DNA of 64,000 nt from Ulota crispa (lineage: Eukaryota > Streptophyta > Bryopsida > Orthotrichales > Orthotrichaceae), in NCBI GenBank assembly GCA_963920765.1, contig OY987245.1:2992727-3056726 (forward strand), read 5' to 3'. Both the position numbers and the translations under genes were made by a program. The notes beneath the pieces were generated by a model. The model was not told the origin of the DNA and made no database searches. It was given only the letters and a program-made list of their open reading frames with translations. How positions within the stretch are numbered: the first letter of the stretch is position 1; the number at the start of each line of letters is the position of its first letter. Below are positions 46,882 to 58,749 of the stretch, piece after piece.

Positions 46882-49620
46882 TCAATGCTTATCATAGTAG
46901 AGAATCCAACAAACACCTGGATGCAATTAGACATTCCCGCAACGGCGGCACACGTACTAAGCCCGACAAAAGCACTAAGCGCACAGCTGCCGTCCTATAG
47001 CCCGTATAAGTAGGTGTGGTTGTTAACGATGACTCCAAGTAGGTAGGGACGAAGGAGGCTGAATGTTAGAATCCATCAATATTGTTGCAATAGCAATCTG
47101 GAAGTCTTTATGACTCATTGGGGTCCTGTTCTCGCGCAAATAGCAATGCTTGTGTAGTAAATATGCATTAGTAAGTGAGGTGTCTAGTGCAAAGAAGAAT
47201 AAACAATGCCACCACTTTTTGGTTGGAATTCCAACTATATAGGATCCTCGAAGTTGATCTTGGACATCCACTCCTCGCATGTTTTTGGAATATGTCAATT
47301 GCTGAGGGGAGCATGGTAGGGTGCACTCTCCTCCGACAACAACATGCCTTGTAACAGTGCAGTTCTTCTTGTAAGGGTCCACTACAGTTGAAAAGAAGAG
47401 TACACCTCAGCAGTCGCTCCAATACACTGCTGACATGAATTGATCACAATGCATTTGGATGTGCAACGTCCCCCACGCTTCCTTGTTGCCCATCCGCAAC
47501 AAAGTTGGATATCCCTGTCGGTGTCCCAACGCCGTGCCAACGGCATATATGCCACGATTATATAGTGACTCAAATAAGTACGGAGAGGTAAAAGAATTGT
47601 CACAAGCTACACAATAAAACTATTGGTCCAACCTAGTTGTCAATCTTGAAACAATACCATACCCTAAACCGCAGCTCACTTCTCTAGGCTTTGGTCGCTC
47701 TTCTCCACTGGCACCCACGTACACTTCAAGCTTGAAAACATACTTTGTATCTGAATAACATAGGGCCCACAACTTCAAGCCATGCTTCATGGGCTTAGCC
47801 ACCATATATTATTTGAATCCATAGCGTGGGCCATTGTAGGCAACCATGGATTTGTCGACACATACATAAAGTCTTGGATTTAGATAACGTTTGAAATTAT
47901 TGCCCAATGTTTCCAAAAGCCATCTTGTCTTTCCAATTGGATCAAATGCTGGGTTTTCTTGTCACTTATATATGTTGCGTTATTAATTAGATGAAGACAT
48001 TGCAATATATGCTCAAATCCGTTTTGCGCCATAGCGAGCAAGATCTCCTTCAAGTGTAGCGGTGATGACTCCTTCTTCTAGTAGTCTCTGATCTCAGGTT
48101 CGTCTTTTAAACCCATTAGATAACAAATTCCAATAAAGCGCCAATATTCAACGCTTGTGATTGGTTCTCCTCCGCCAGCACTACCCATTTGCTTGCCCAT
48201 CTTAGGGTCAATCCACCTTGCATATGCATTGCTTTCAGCCAACAGCTTTGCCCACACTGCAACATTCCACAGCAAGTCAAAAAGTTGGTATGGTCAAGAG
48301 ATGCCATCTCGCGTGTTCTTTGGTCCTAGTGTAGGGCCAACAAATGCTTCTCTGAACTTCATCTTCCATGATTTACAATGCCAAAGTCGCTCACCATACT
48401 TGTCATCAAATGGCTTGACTTCTAGCATGGGTCTAATACTAGGGAATCCTAATGCAGCCAAGTCGTCCAATAATTTGTCTAGCAGTTGTTGCTTTGAGTC
48501 TAAGGTCCCATTCTCTTATCTAGACCCTGCGCCATCATCACTGCCTCCACTCCATGGCTGATTGTCATCTAGATCATCGGGATGTATTGGTTCTAAAATA
48601 CTAGTTGGAATCTCATCAGCAATCCATCCTCTACCTTGTCCGCTTGATCTTCTTCCACAACCTTGTTCTTGCCTACCTTTTTGGGTTTCAAGGCCACTGC
48701 TATCAATGTTTTGAGGCGGGATGTGGTCATCTTCCATTTGGCGCTGCTCTGACATGTTCGAGGCGGCACCCAAGCAGCCTTGGCTAAGGCCCCAACTCTA
48801 ACCACGGCCTAGACCTCAACCATTGCCTTGACCACGACCACGGCCACGACTGTGGCCTCTCCCCTAATTGTGTGCACCAATTGCCTTGGGATATCCACCA
48901 TAATCGTAGACTCCAGGAACCCATGGCAACAAAGGCTTCGCTTCAATCATTGGCAGCATCTCCTCACAATTGGAGGCTTCAATGATTTGAATGCCAAAGT
49001 ACTCTCCAAAATTGACTGTATACTCTTTCACAACATCATCGACATCTTTTGCAATGTGAATGACTACTCCAACTGCATAAGGACCCGTAATTGGCAGACA
49101 TTCACCCCCCCCCCCATTCCATACAAGTTAATATGACTCTTACTCGAGAGCTAATCAAAATTTCACCTATAATTGTAATTGGCGGATTCACGTCATGTGG
49201 AGCATTACGTCTGTTGACTTCATCGTCACCGTTGGTTGCATCACCTTCGGGCCAATTGAATGTGTCACCTGGTCCAATAGGAACCTCTCTATATGGTGAG
49301 TGACTTTGTGGATTTGGACGTGCATACTCTTCCAAATGATTTGGCTCAGGCAAGCAGTAATGGTTCAGCAGCGATCCATTGTTAGAAAGGTCGCATGTTG
49401 GTGTACAAATATTGTCCAAATACACAAGAGGATGATTGGCTGGCCGTGGAAGTCTCCCAAACAAGAGCACGTTTGGGCCTGAATGTCCGACATTCCTTGA
49501 CCGTAAGTCTAGGGCTATAATGAAGCCACTCCCCACCGCCTCTGCACTCAAAACTTTGTATGTTTGAAACAATGTTGCTACCAGCTGACACTGGTTCACG
49601 AATGCCTCAGCAGCATTGCT
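46882..49620 (-). pseudogene. piggyBac transposase pseudogene
   Basis: Read from 49620 leftward, successive minus-strand segments match the piggyBac transposase in order. They are an N-terminal region, a block with EYWRFIGICYLMGL (about 48100-48160), KPMKHGLKLWALCYSDTKY (about 47740-47800), the segment starting DNSFTSPYLFESLYNRGIYA (47535-47600), and the family hallmark MRGVDVQDQL with KKWWHCLFFFALD (about 47190-47290). The end at about 46882-46990 still shows the C-terminal cysteine-rich pattern (CxxC, YVCRRCGNV, HPGVC). Several in-frame stops lie within these segments, including one shortly before VVDPYKKN, one at 47023 and others inside the cysteine-rich end, so no full protein can be made. 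No introns are needed for most of its length. Family identity is clear. No intact autonomous copy is present in this window. Confidence 0.85.
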
Positions 49621-49808
49621 CTAACTTCTAGTTAGCGGTGGAAGACGGTCCAATGCATCCTCAGTCACTAAAAATTCCTCCTTTGAATTGGACACTTCTC
49701 TTTCTACCTGTGAGGAAACAATATACAATCTACATGGGGTAGCCAAATCTTTGGGATCCTATACGGGATTACCTTGGCATGGCACCTGATCATATCTGCA
49801 TGGCACCT

Positions 49809-50986
49809 CTAAGTTGGTGCGTGTTGTGCTATCCATATTGCCCATTGTGCTTTCCTCTGAATTCTGCCCCCTCCCAATGGCCCGGCGGAGCTACTGCACC
49901 TCTTTTTACGCCCACGTGCAGATGCTGGATTCGAATCTAGCAAGTTCCAAATTGATTGCAATGCTCGAGTTGCTACCGGACATGCACTTAGAGGCCTAGA
50001 TGGCCCACTCCTCCTAGCATTCACAGATCCTTGATGCCTCCTATCACGTGAGGCGCGGCAAGCTTGAGTTTGAATCGGCTTTGCAATGGTATTGTCGTTA
50101 CCTGCATCCTGATTAGACTCCGAGGTAGATGGCATGTTGGAGCTTGTCATTGAGCCAATCAAGGAACCCTCTTGGAGCGCCTGCTTCACACCTTGTAGTC
50201 CACCCCAGAGCCCTTGCCAAATTTCTCCAAAAAATATAATGAAGTGTACCAGCAGTGACAATGCCTTCAAAGCTACAAAGAACACAACCTCAAAGTAGCG
50301 AAAGGGATAGTAGGTATGACTTGTCAAGCAATCCCTCCACGCAATCTTGCTCTTCTGCAGCAATACCCAATTCAGCAACCCACAAACGCAGCAAAATAAC
50401 AATATGTTCAAGTGCCTGAGGTGCTTTGGGTGGATGTGGCCAGTTTGTTGCTTTGAAGGGCCCTTGGTGCAGAATTTGGAGATCACATTGTGGCCTCCGC
50501 CCCCGCAATGCCCCATTATCATCACCTCCAGTATGCACACCATTATTCTCCATAAAATATTGCCACTACTTCTTTCGAGTGATACAACAAATCCAAGAAA
50601 TCAACTCCCACAACCCAAATCGTTGTCTCCCTCCCTCTCCACCACATTGAATCATTTTGGCCTCCCATGCTCTTCCATCCATAGTGCCCCCTGCAATACG
50701 GCTGCATTACCCAATTGCAGTTGCAATCACTATCAAATTGGACGGCACTTGGAGGCATCTTCTCTCTCACAAAGCAATAGTCCTTCTCAGGACATAAGGC
50801 TTCTCCACACTTGTCCCGACAGCAACATGAAAATGTATCATTGCGCTTGGAATGCTTGTCCTTGCAATGGACATTCCCGTTGGAGCCAAAATGTGGCATG
50901 GAACCCTCATCACCTACTAGATGAATGTCTATCAATATTGATGGAATTTGCCTCAATGTCACTGCTAGCCTGACCAATACTTTCAT
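49809..50986 (-). pseudogene. Unidentified reading frames upstream of the piggyBac transposase
   Basis: Two abutting frames, 50543-50986 (147 codons, Cys-rich: DTFSCCCRDKCGEALCPE) and 49809-50543 (244 codons, one hydrophobic stretch), lie between the transposon end and the transposase. A third overlapping frame, 50290-50553, also reads well. I recognise no family. They may be a decayed 5' extension of the transposase, a second transposon gene, or captured host sequence. The long open stretches are unusual for this AT-rich DNA. Confidence 0.35.
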
Positions 50987-51301
50987 CCAACCCTCAATGT
51001 TTTCATGAGTCTACATGCAAGTACTTTATGTGCCCTAGCTACCCACGTGTCTTCAAAGGCGTTCCTCTTTTACTATGCCCATACGGTCTTTCTGCCAGAT
51101 CACTGAACATGATTTAGCCAGATTGCCTCCATTAGGGTCAATATTGCTCCAAAATCATTGTTCATGGTCTCAATAAACGCATACAAGTCGTGCCCTCCCA
51201 TTTTGTTCAAGGCTCGTTTACAAACAAACCCCCCATTTTACATTATATTTGAAATTCTGTTATAATTGACCAAAATGGGCAACTCCAACCCTAAGGGTTA
51301 A

Positions 51302-52415
51302 GGGTTTTGAACATGATGACTATTACTAAACATCTAGCAAATTATAAGATCTTGTTAGCAATAGAAAAATAATCAGTTTACACTTTTGAATGTATTATTT
51401 GGATATTATGAGAATGAGTTGTGAATTTTTTAAGAGCAAACTACTATTGCACCCATAACTAACACTAAAGTTTCATGTTCACATATTGTACATCCTTGTA
51501 ATTACATCTATTTATTTCTACAGATTTTTTAAGATTTTAGAGGTGACAGTTATGGGGACACTAACGCTTATGGGTGTTCCTACCTTATAGTGTCCATAAA
51601 ACAAGCGCTAAGATAAATCTGAACTCTTCTTCCAATTGTAAACATGACCCAACAAAAACAAAGTTAACTTAGTTCAACGATAAGTACCACGCTCAAATGC
51701 GTATTCACATGCTCATTTTGCGTGCCTCAGTTTTGACATTCAAACTCCCAGGCACAAAACCTCCTTCCCAACAACCAATAAATATGTCATTGTCTTGAAA
51801 CATACGTTGCCATCGCTCGTCCCAAATGCTATTTACAAAAATACTACAAGTTGCTTAAAAAAAACTGCTACATGTGCTGAACTCTCAAAATTTAATCTTG
51901 TGGTATTCACTTTCTATTCACTTCCTAATTTGCTACAATGGTAGAAGTAGAATTTTTGCTAAATCAAGCCACGTTTGCAAAACATTGACTGAGATTGGTA
52001 CACTCACCACAATACACTCTCACAAATCAATCTGATAGTATACACTCACGGATGAATTTGGTACACGTGTTAGCCACTTGTGGCCGTTTTCACTTCCCTC
52101 CAAGTAGGTTACCTCCCAAGCAAGTGCGTATCCAAAGACATGTCCTAACTTAATACTAAATCTAATCTAGATGATAAATAGATAGTAATTTAGAATGCTC
52201 AACAACAAAGCAGTATCTAAAGCAATATCCAAGGAGAAATATTCATACAGTAATGAATTGCCATTGCTGGACTTCACCTCAATTGAGAAGGAATATGCCT
52301 CTGTGACTGAAAATCACAACACAGTCATGGCTGGGCTACAAAGAAATGTGGACCTGAAGTCACTGGAGCGGTGACTGACTAACTGACTGATCGACTGGCC
52401 AGAAACACCGGCACC
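51302..52415. other. Intergenic DNA, 3' flank of the C2-GRAM gene
   Basis: AT-rich. The right part, up to the stop codon at 52416, probably includes the 3' untranslated region of the minus-strand gene. Nothing else recognised. Confidence 0.5.
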
Positions 52416-55400
52416 TCAGGAAGAAAAGGCGGAGCCATTGACATGCCTCCTGTCTTTGACAAGAGCTTTCACTTCCCGGACGCTGATATTCATCACCTCC
52501 CGAATCTCCTTGGCCATGTGGTCGTGCACATTCTTCGTGATCTTCTTCCGGAACTCCGTGTTCTTGTGCCACGCCACTCCCACCGATGCTTTCACCGAGC
52601 TTTTCGGTGGATTGGTGGAGATGGTTTCGATGTCTCGCCTCACTTGCACCTGCGCCGCCACAATCCCCGTTGGAACCACCCACCCAATCAGTCAAAAGAA
52701 ACACTCCTTGAACTTGGACAAGTTCGTTAAAAGCAAACAAAGTCACGTCCCAGCGTAACTGGCTTGGAGCATCTTTCCATACAAACATCGGTGATCGGGA
52801 GGAGCGCTAAACGACAATAAGTTCTCTTGATCGATGTGCATGCATGGAAGCAGTTTTAAAACTAAGTTCCTTTGGGGACTTTCCACCAATGTATTGGTCA
52901 CTTCAGAGATCTAATGCTTTTCTTTCTTGTTTCAACCAATCATTGGTGAGAGCTATTTACACGACCCCTTTCCAGAAGGAGGTGCCAAACACAAAAATTG
53001 GTAGCTCTGACTTGAGATCCTCCACCCACAACCGGTCTTGCTTTTACGAAACCAACCCCATCCCCTCACATAGAAGGAGGTCCTTAGTATCCCCATTTCA
53101 CTGAGAAAACCTTCAATGATCCATCCGTTGTACTGTACAATGCCCAACCAAAAATACAGTGATGCACACACCCGTTGGTAACATATCCATCTACTAATGC
53201 CTTCCACATACACAGCAAAATTAGGGTCTTTTTGTATAAGAGAAATGTTTGCCCGTGAATCCAAAGGTTTTCATGTGCCACATCAAAAGGGCTGATCATC
53301 CTGCAATGTTTACTATTGCATGACGCTTTCAGCTCAACTGTAAACTTTCAAGTGTCACATCAAAAGATTTGATATGGTTTTCTCCACACAAAGCGTGGGC
53401 GCTTTTAGACCACTAGTCTTTTTCAAAGAATCTTCCCCTACCCTCTACTTCGGCATGGTATATTACATAGTCTGTGGACCCAGGGTGGAAAAAGGCTCCA
53501 AAACATTTACAAAAAGGATACAGGTGCAAAAAAAAGCGTCCTTATTTTTGTAGTTGGTCAATTTTTATCTCCATTCACAGCACCGGACTAATTCAAGGCC
53601 TTTGAACATAAACATGAACTCAGAATGTCCAGATTCAATCTCCTACTTGTAAATTTTAAAACCCTGTCGTTTTTTAACTCTCACGCAAAGAATCTGAGCT
53701 TTTTCCAGCCTGGGTCCACACAAAACTGACGTGTTGCAGTATGTCAAGTCCTTTGCTTCCAAAAAGGAGTAAGCTCATTGATGGACAACAGTCACCAAAT
53801 TTGCATGGTCAAAAGCATTATTAACATTGAGGTTGTGGAGGTCATCTTTTGTTGAATTCTCTGGTAGAAGTAGGTGTATCACCTTTATTGGCAAGGCACA
53901 GTATAGTACAGTACTCGCCAGCTACAACATACCAAAATGTGGCATTACCAAATTGAGATCTTACCAGTATTTGTGATATTAGAGAGTGTGATACTAAGGG
54001 AGGGAACTTGGGGTGGACATACAAGTACAGTACCTGGAAGTGGTCACCGAAAGGAACGTCGTGGAGGGTAAGGACTTCGTCGAGAACGCAAGACTTGGCG
54101 ATGTCCAAGCTGGTCTTCTGCTGAATGCACGACACTTTGCTTCCGAACTGGCTGATCTGCCGGTTCAGTTGGTAACTGATCTGCCTTCGTTGCACGCCCG
54201 GTTGGCTGTCCAGACGCTCCCACGCGGCGCTCGTGTAATTCAGGTACCCCATCTTCTCCGCCACCACCTTCTCCAACGTGCCTTTCTCAAACAGCGACAT
54301 GGCAGAATCCGTCTGCCGAACGAAATCAATCAAAAAGCACGAGTTACTGATCACCGTAAGAAGCACCGTGTCTGTACTGACCTTCGATGTTACATCCACT
54401 GTGCTTTGTACATGATAATTAACTAAAGCTAGAGACGAGCCAAACCTAGTTTTCAATATCTGTCAAGATTCTTTGCTGTACAGAAACCAGTTGCCGGGTG
54501 TTTACAGTTCAAGTGTCACGTGAAGTTTTGATGAAACTAGTGAGTCCCGCTTACTGTTAGTGGAATGTCAAAGGAGCAGACATGAGACATTTTGGCTTCC
54601 TCCATTCCTGTGAAGCAGCCCATGTCGTCGGCTTGCCTCTCTAGCTCTGGGTACTTCCTTTCCTCATTAGCAACCAGTTCCACTTGTTGCTCTGGGCTCA
54701 GCTTCCTGTTCTTCCAGAGCGCCATGATGGTTCTGGTCAAGGCATTCGATGGACATTGTTAAAACTCTAGAAGAAACAAACACAGAGCACAACAGCCCCA
54801 AACAGTACTGACGTGCCCTTGTTAAGATTCTTAGGCATTTGGACAGTTCTAGCAAAAGCCAAGTGTACAAGATTTTCTAGAAAGACACGTTATGACCGAT
54901 TTGCTGATTCAAAAAAAATGAGGATTTCAAAAATACTTAACGTCGCCTTTCTGCGAACATTAGTAGTACCTGAAGGCGGTCATGGGTTTGACAAATGAAC
55001 AGAAGTAAAACTTGACACGACCATGGGAATCCACGCCTCGCATTCCGTTGCGCGCATCTTGACCTCGCCCCTTCCGCAAATACATAACGATACACGGGTT
55101 GATGGCTACCGGCGTCTCGACAATCTCGTCGACATCTTCCCATATGAATTGGAACTTGGTTTTCATGCCAAACAGGTTCGAGTAGAAGCCCAACATCCTC
55201 GGTGACAGAAATAGTCGCCCCTGCCACGGTGAAGGCACCAGAACAAAATTCAAAAATCCAAAGCAGCGGAACAAGCTGTCATAACAGACCTCTATCTGCT
55301 TCAAGACTTGTATGGAGATATGCCGACTGACCCTGCAAAAAGCTGAAGGAAACGCACAAGAGACGAACCTGGATAAGAATTTTTTTCTTACTGGCACATG

Positions 55401-58400
55401 CAAAGTCGTTGATGAGGAACTCTTCAGCGGGAAGCGCAAATAACTTCTGGAACGACCCGTTCTTCTGAGCAGAACGCTTCACGACCTGCACAAGATGTTC
55501 GCCCAATCAAAATCTACACAGGAGTTATCCAAGTCTTCCGCAGTTGTCAAACCGACACACCTTAAACCCTAAACCCTAAGACCTAAACACAGCAGTGCAA
55601 GATTACCTTGGTCCCGACCTCCTTTTCCACGCGCTCAAGGTACACAGGAAGAGTGTCAGACTGCTTTGTGTTAGTCAAGAAAACTCGGAGATGCAACCTG
55701 GATCCATGCGTTCGAGCACTTTTGCCAGACAAATCCAGCCACAGATCCGCAAGATCATCCGGACTGTGCTTTAAGAAATTGATCTCCGCATGCCCTAGTG
55801 ACTCCGCGTCCGAGAATGGACCATCGTAGTCGAACACTTCCACGTCCATCGTTGACGGAGGATCCTCTGTGGCATCGAACTCGAAGATTTCTGCCATTGT
55901 TGTAAATGACCGTAACGTTAACAATCAGATCGGAAGTGAGACTCGGACCATTATCAGAATTAGCAGGAGAGGAATCAGGGTTTAAGGAAACCTACCACGC
56001 CAACGTGGTTTCAGAGTTCTTAGTTTCACAGAACTCGTGCGTCTCTTGCCACTACACGTGAAGACCACATACGGGTTGGCGAAGCTGGACTCTTCAGTCG
56101 GGCTCAGATTCTCTCCTTCGATCAACGTCACCGTCATAAGCCAGCCATCGCCTTGCGCCTTCACACCGTGATCTCCAGCTGCAAAGGTATCACAAGTATC
56201 TCAGCACCAAAGAATAGTCAGCCACGAATAGGTAAACCTAACGGTATTCTAGAAAACGTAGCCACACTTGTTTAAGACAAATATGGTGAACGCAAACCAT
56301 GCCAATTGTAACGCCATTCGAGGCTGTTCTCGGCACCATAGACCAGAGCTTACATTGCCAATATCGGGCTTGGAGGAACTGTTGCACCATTTTCACAACC
56401 TTCTCCACTTGTAACACCACAATGGCTGAGAAGAGGAGCTCGGAGATGGAGTCAGGGAGATCAAAGCCCCACCGTACGAGAGTGGCTCTCAGAGCCGGAG
56501 GTGCAAACCAGATGTGCAAAAGCACAAGGGTCAACGACAACACTGCCAGCAGCACATGGCACTTCCCAAAATAGCCTCGCACTAACTCCCAGTCACTCAG
56601 CGGCACTTCTTCCTGCTTAGCTGCGAGCACTAAGTCCTCTCTTTGCGGACCTCCGGATATAGGTTTGGCGTACTTTGACAAGACCTGCAAGAGACATTAG
56701 AAAACAAGGTTCCGGAAAGACCATTGAGCCTGTAAAAAATGAAACATGTTTTTGAAACTACAGGATAAGAACTCGAGAAAAAGAAAAGTTGACATGTGGT
56801 TATCGTAAAACAAGGAGTGCACCCACTTCTTTGTATACTTCGTAGGTATCCTTGATGCCAGCGCGAGCACCGCTCTCGATCATGCCTTTTATCATTGTGG
56901 AGTGTATAAAATTGAGTCTCCACGAAACTTGTAGTCGACAGGTTTTCTCTTTTGAAGGTAGATCTTGTCCCGCCAATATGTTAAACTGGAAGCATCAGGG
57001 GCGAAAACATGAACACTTTCTGATGGCAGTAAACAGCAAGGATTTTGACAAGAATTGTAGTAAATGAAAAAAAATAAAAAACGAAGGCAATAATCACCTG
57101 CATTTCCACCAAAAAGTTGCTTCCCATGGGTACATCCGGAGTAGAACAAGACACGTTGCCAACAAAGCCCCTCTCATCCACCCTCCGGCAGAATTGGGTT
57201 TCGGTGGCTTTCACGGACTTGAGCATTTTATTTCCAGCTGTCATGTACGTCACAACTCGTTCAATGTTGTCGTTTTTGGCGTTCTTCCAAGGCTCGGCGG
57301 TGTACTCGGTGGTCTTCTGCACCGCAAGCAGGTCTTCGAAAAACGGGGAACCGGGTTTGAAAAGCAACGCACTCAGACACTTGGCACTCACAGCGTAGAC
57401 TTGATCTAGCACCACTCCACCAGCCAACAAGGGAGGAAGATCGTCCACCGAGGCCTCCACGCTCTTGCCGTCGTCGTCGAAGAACGACGTGACCATGGTG
57501 TCAGTCTCCTCGTCGCTGCAGTCTTCAGCAGATTCCGGGTGAAACGACCTGTCCGGACTCTCCATGGTAGTCGAACCACTGCAACATTTCGCAGGAAACG
57601 AAGTTGAATTTGAATGATGCGCTACTATTCTACCGATTCTCGTACTTAGTGCTCATCATGCATACCATTTTACGAAATCCACGTGGTGCATCCCTCTTTG
57701 AAAATGCATGGCTCACCTGTCGCTGCATTTCGGAGTTGACGACCCTTCGCCGCTATGCTTGGAAGCCCCATCCGCGCCTGCTTTACTCCTCTTATTGAAA
57801 ACAGCAGTGAAGCGATCTGCTAACGTCTTGGGGTGCTTGCTGTTGTGCTCTTTTGCAAAGTCCTCCTCGTGGATCGATTGCGGAGTCCCAGACGACGATC
57901 CCTGCATTCACCCTGACCCTCGTAAAACAACCACCATTGTACAGTACAATGACTGCTTATGCCCAAATAGCCAAACATGGCCGCTGAGAACTGACAGGTT
58001 CATAGCTTGAGCAGCGTTGAAGACTTTGCAAATGCTAATTTCGTACCCTTTGCGCATTGTTAACATCCGAGCTTGAGACATCATTGGCAAGGTCACTCAT
58101 ATCCATGGAGCTGGTGGATGAAATCCCGGAGGCGGCATCGTCAACCACGGACCAAGTCGACCTGTCCTCCCGCTTCTCCTCTGGCACCTGTTTCTGCAGC
58201 CTTGGGCCGGTGGAGACATCCTTGCCAAACAGAATGAGAGTCAGTAGTATCTCACCTGCGAACAACAACAAAACAGAAAGAAAGAAAAGGATGTCAGAAT
58301 AGAGCATTCCGTGTCTTCTCTACAACAACCTTGCTCACAAAAACACCTCAAAAACCAAATGAGGTTTTTCAAGTAAAGGTCTACCTGCGGAGAGGGTGGT

Positions 58401-58749
58401 ACTCACCCGTGACTGGGAACTTGGATTTCTCGCTGCGCTTGAGAGTGTACCACTGTCGAGCAATGGTCTGCTTCTCCGCAGTCAGAATGTCACTAACGGG
58501 GATTCTCAACTGGCCTAAGAAATCACGGAAGAATCGGTCTTCGTCCCACACCACCACCAGAAGCTCCTCGTCTGAGCCATCCACGTTGAAGATGAACTCC
58601 TCATGCCACGAAGGGTTCAAGTTCTTGTATACCGTCGCGGACTTGGTTTTCGTACTGCCCAGTTGCAAGCGCACAAACGGATCGCTCAATCCGTTCTCAT
58701 CCCGAGCTGCCAAACCGCGAGCCTCCAGCACTTGCACTTGCAGCTTCAT
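52416..58749 (-). CDS. C2-VASt-TM-C2-GRAM-VASt membrane protein
   Basis: Matches the plant C2 and GRAM domain-containing proteins (At1g03370/At5g50170 type). Exons: 58407-58749, 58047-58255, 57717-57901, 57098-57578, 56827-56985, 56354-56684, 55996-56178, 55607-55890, 55369-55485, 54970-55220, 54555-54732, 54034-54312 and 52416-52649; GT-AG and in phase, 1077 aa against about 1020 in Arabidopsis. An N-terminal C2 domain (1-115) keeps likely Ca-binding acids (D17, D23, WDED). A Ser-rich linker follows, then a first VASt domain (about 295-459), a transmembrane segment (about 502-519) followed by an amphipathic stretch, a second C2 (about 570-705) lacking some acids (NPYVVF), GRAM (about 735-870; FQKLFALPAEEFLINDF, GRLFLSPRMLGFYSNLFG), and a second VASt (about 908-1070). 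GRAM/VASt proteins bind membranes and, in the LAM/GRAMD1 family, move sterols at contact sites; lipid binding here is inferred. The exon at 56827-56985 is short but carries essential VASt sequence (RLQVSWRLNFIHSTMIKGMI). Confidence 0.92.
55562..55580. repeat. Two telomere-type heptamers in an intron
   Basis: TTAAACCCTAAACCCTAAG lies in the intron between the second C2 exon and the GRAM exon. This is two units of the plant telomere repeat, or a telo-box. Single AAACCCTAA motifs also occur in introns of the homeodomain gene near 18170 and 18455. Confidence 0.6.

Larger units (their letters stand above)
46882..51301 (-). mobile_element. piggyBac-superfamily transposon, decayed, one end found
   Basis: Contains a transposase-derived coding region on the minus strand. 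At the upstream side, the sequence CCCTAAGGGTTAA ends at 51301 in TTAA; read inward it is TTAACCCTTAGGGTTGGAG, of the same style as the short TTAA elements in this window. The other end was not found with confidence. A candidate with similar sequence lies at 43163, which would make the element about 8 kb. The left boundary given here is the end of coding similarity only. Confidence 0.65.
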
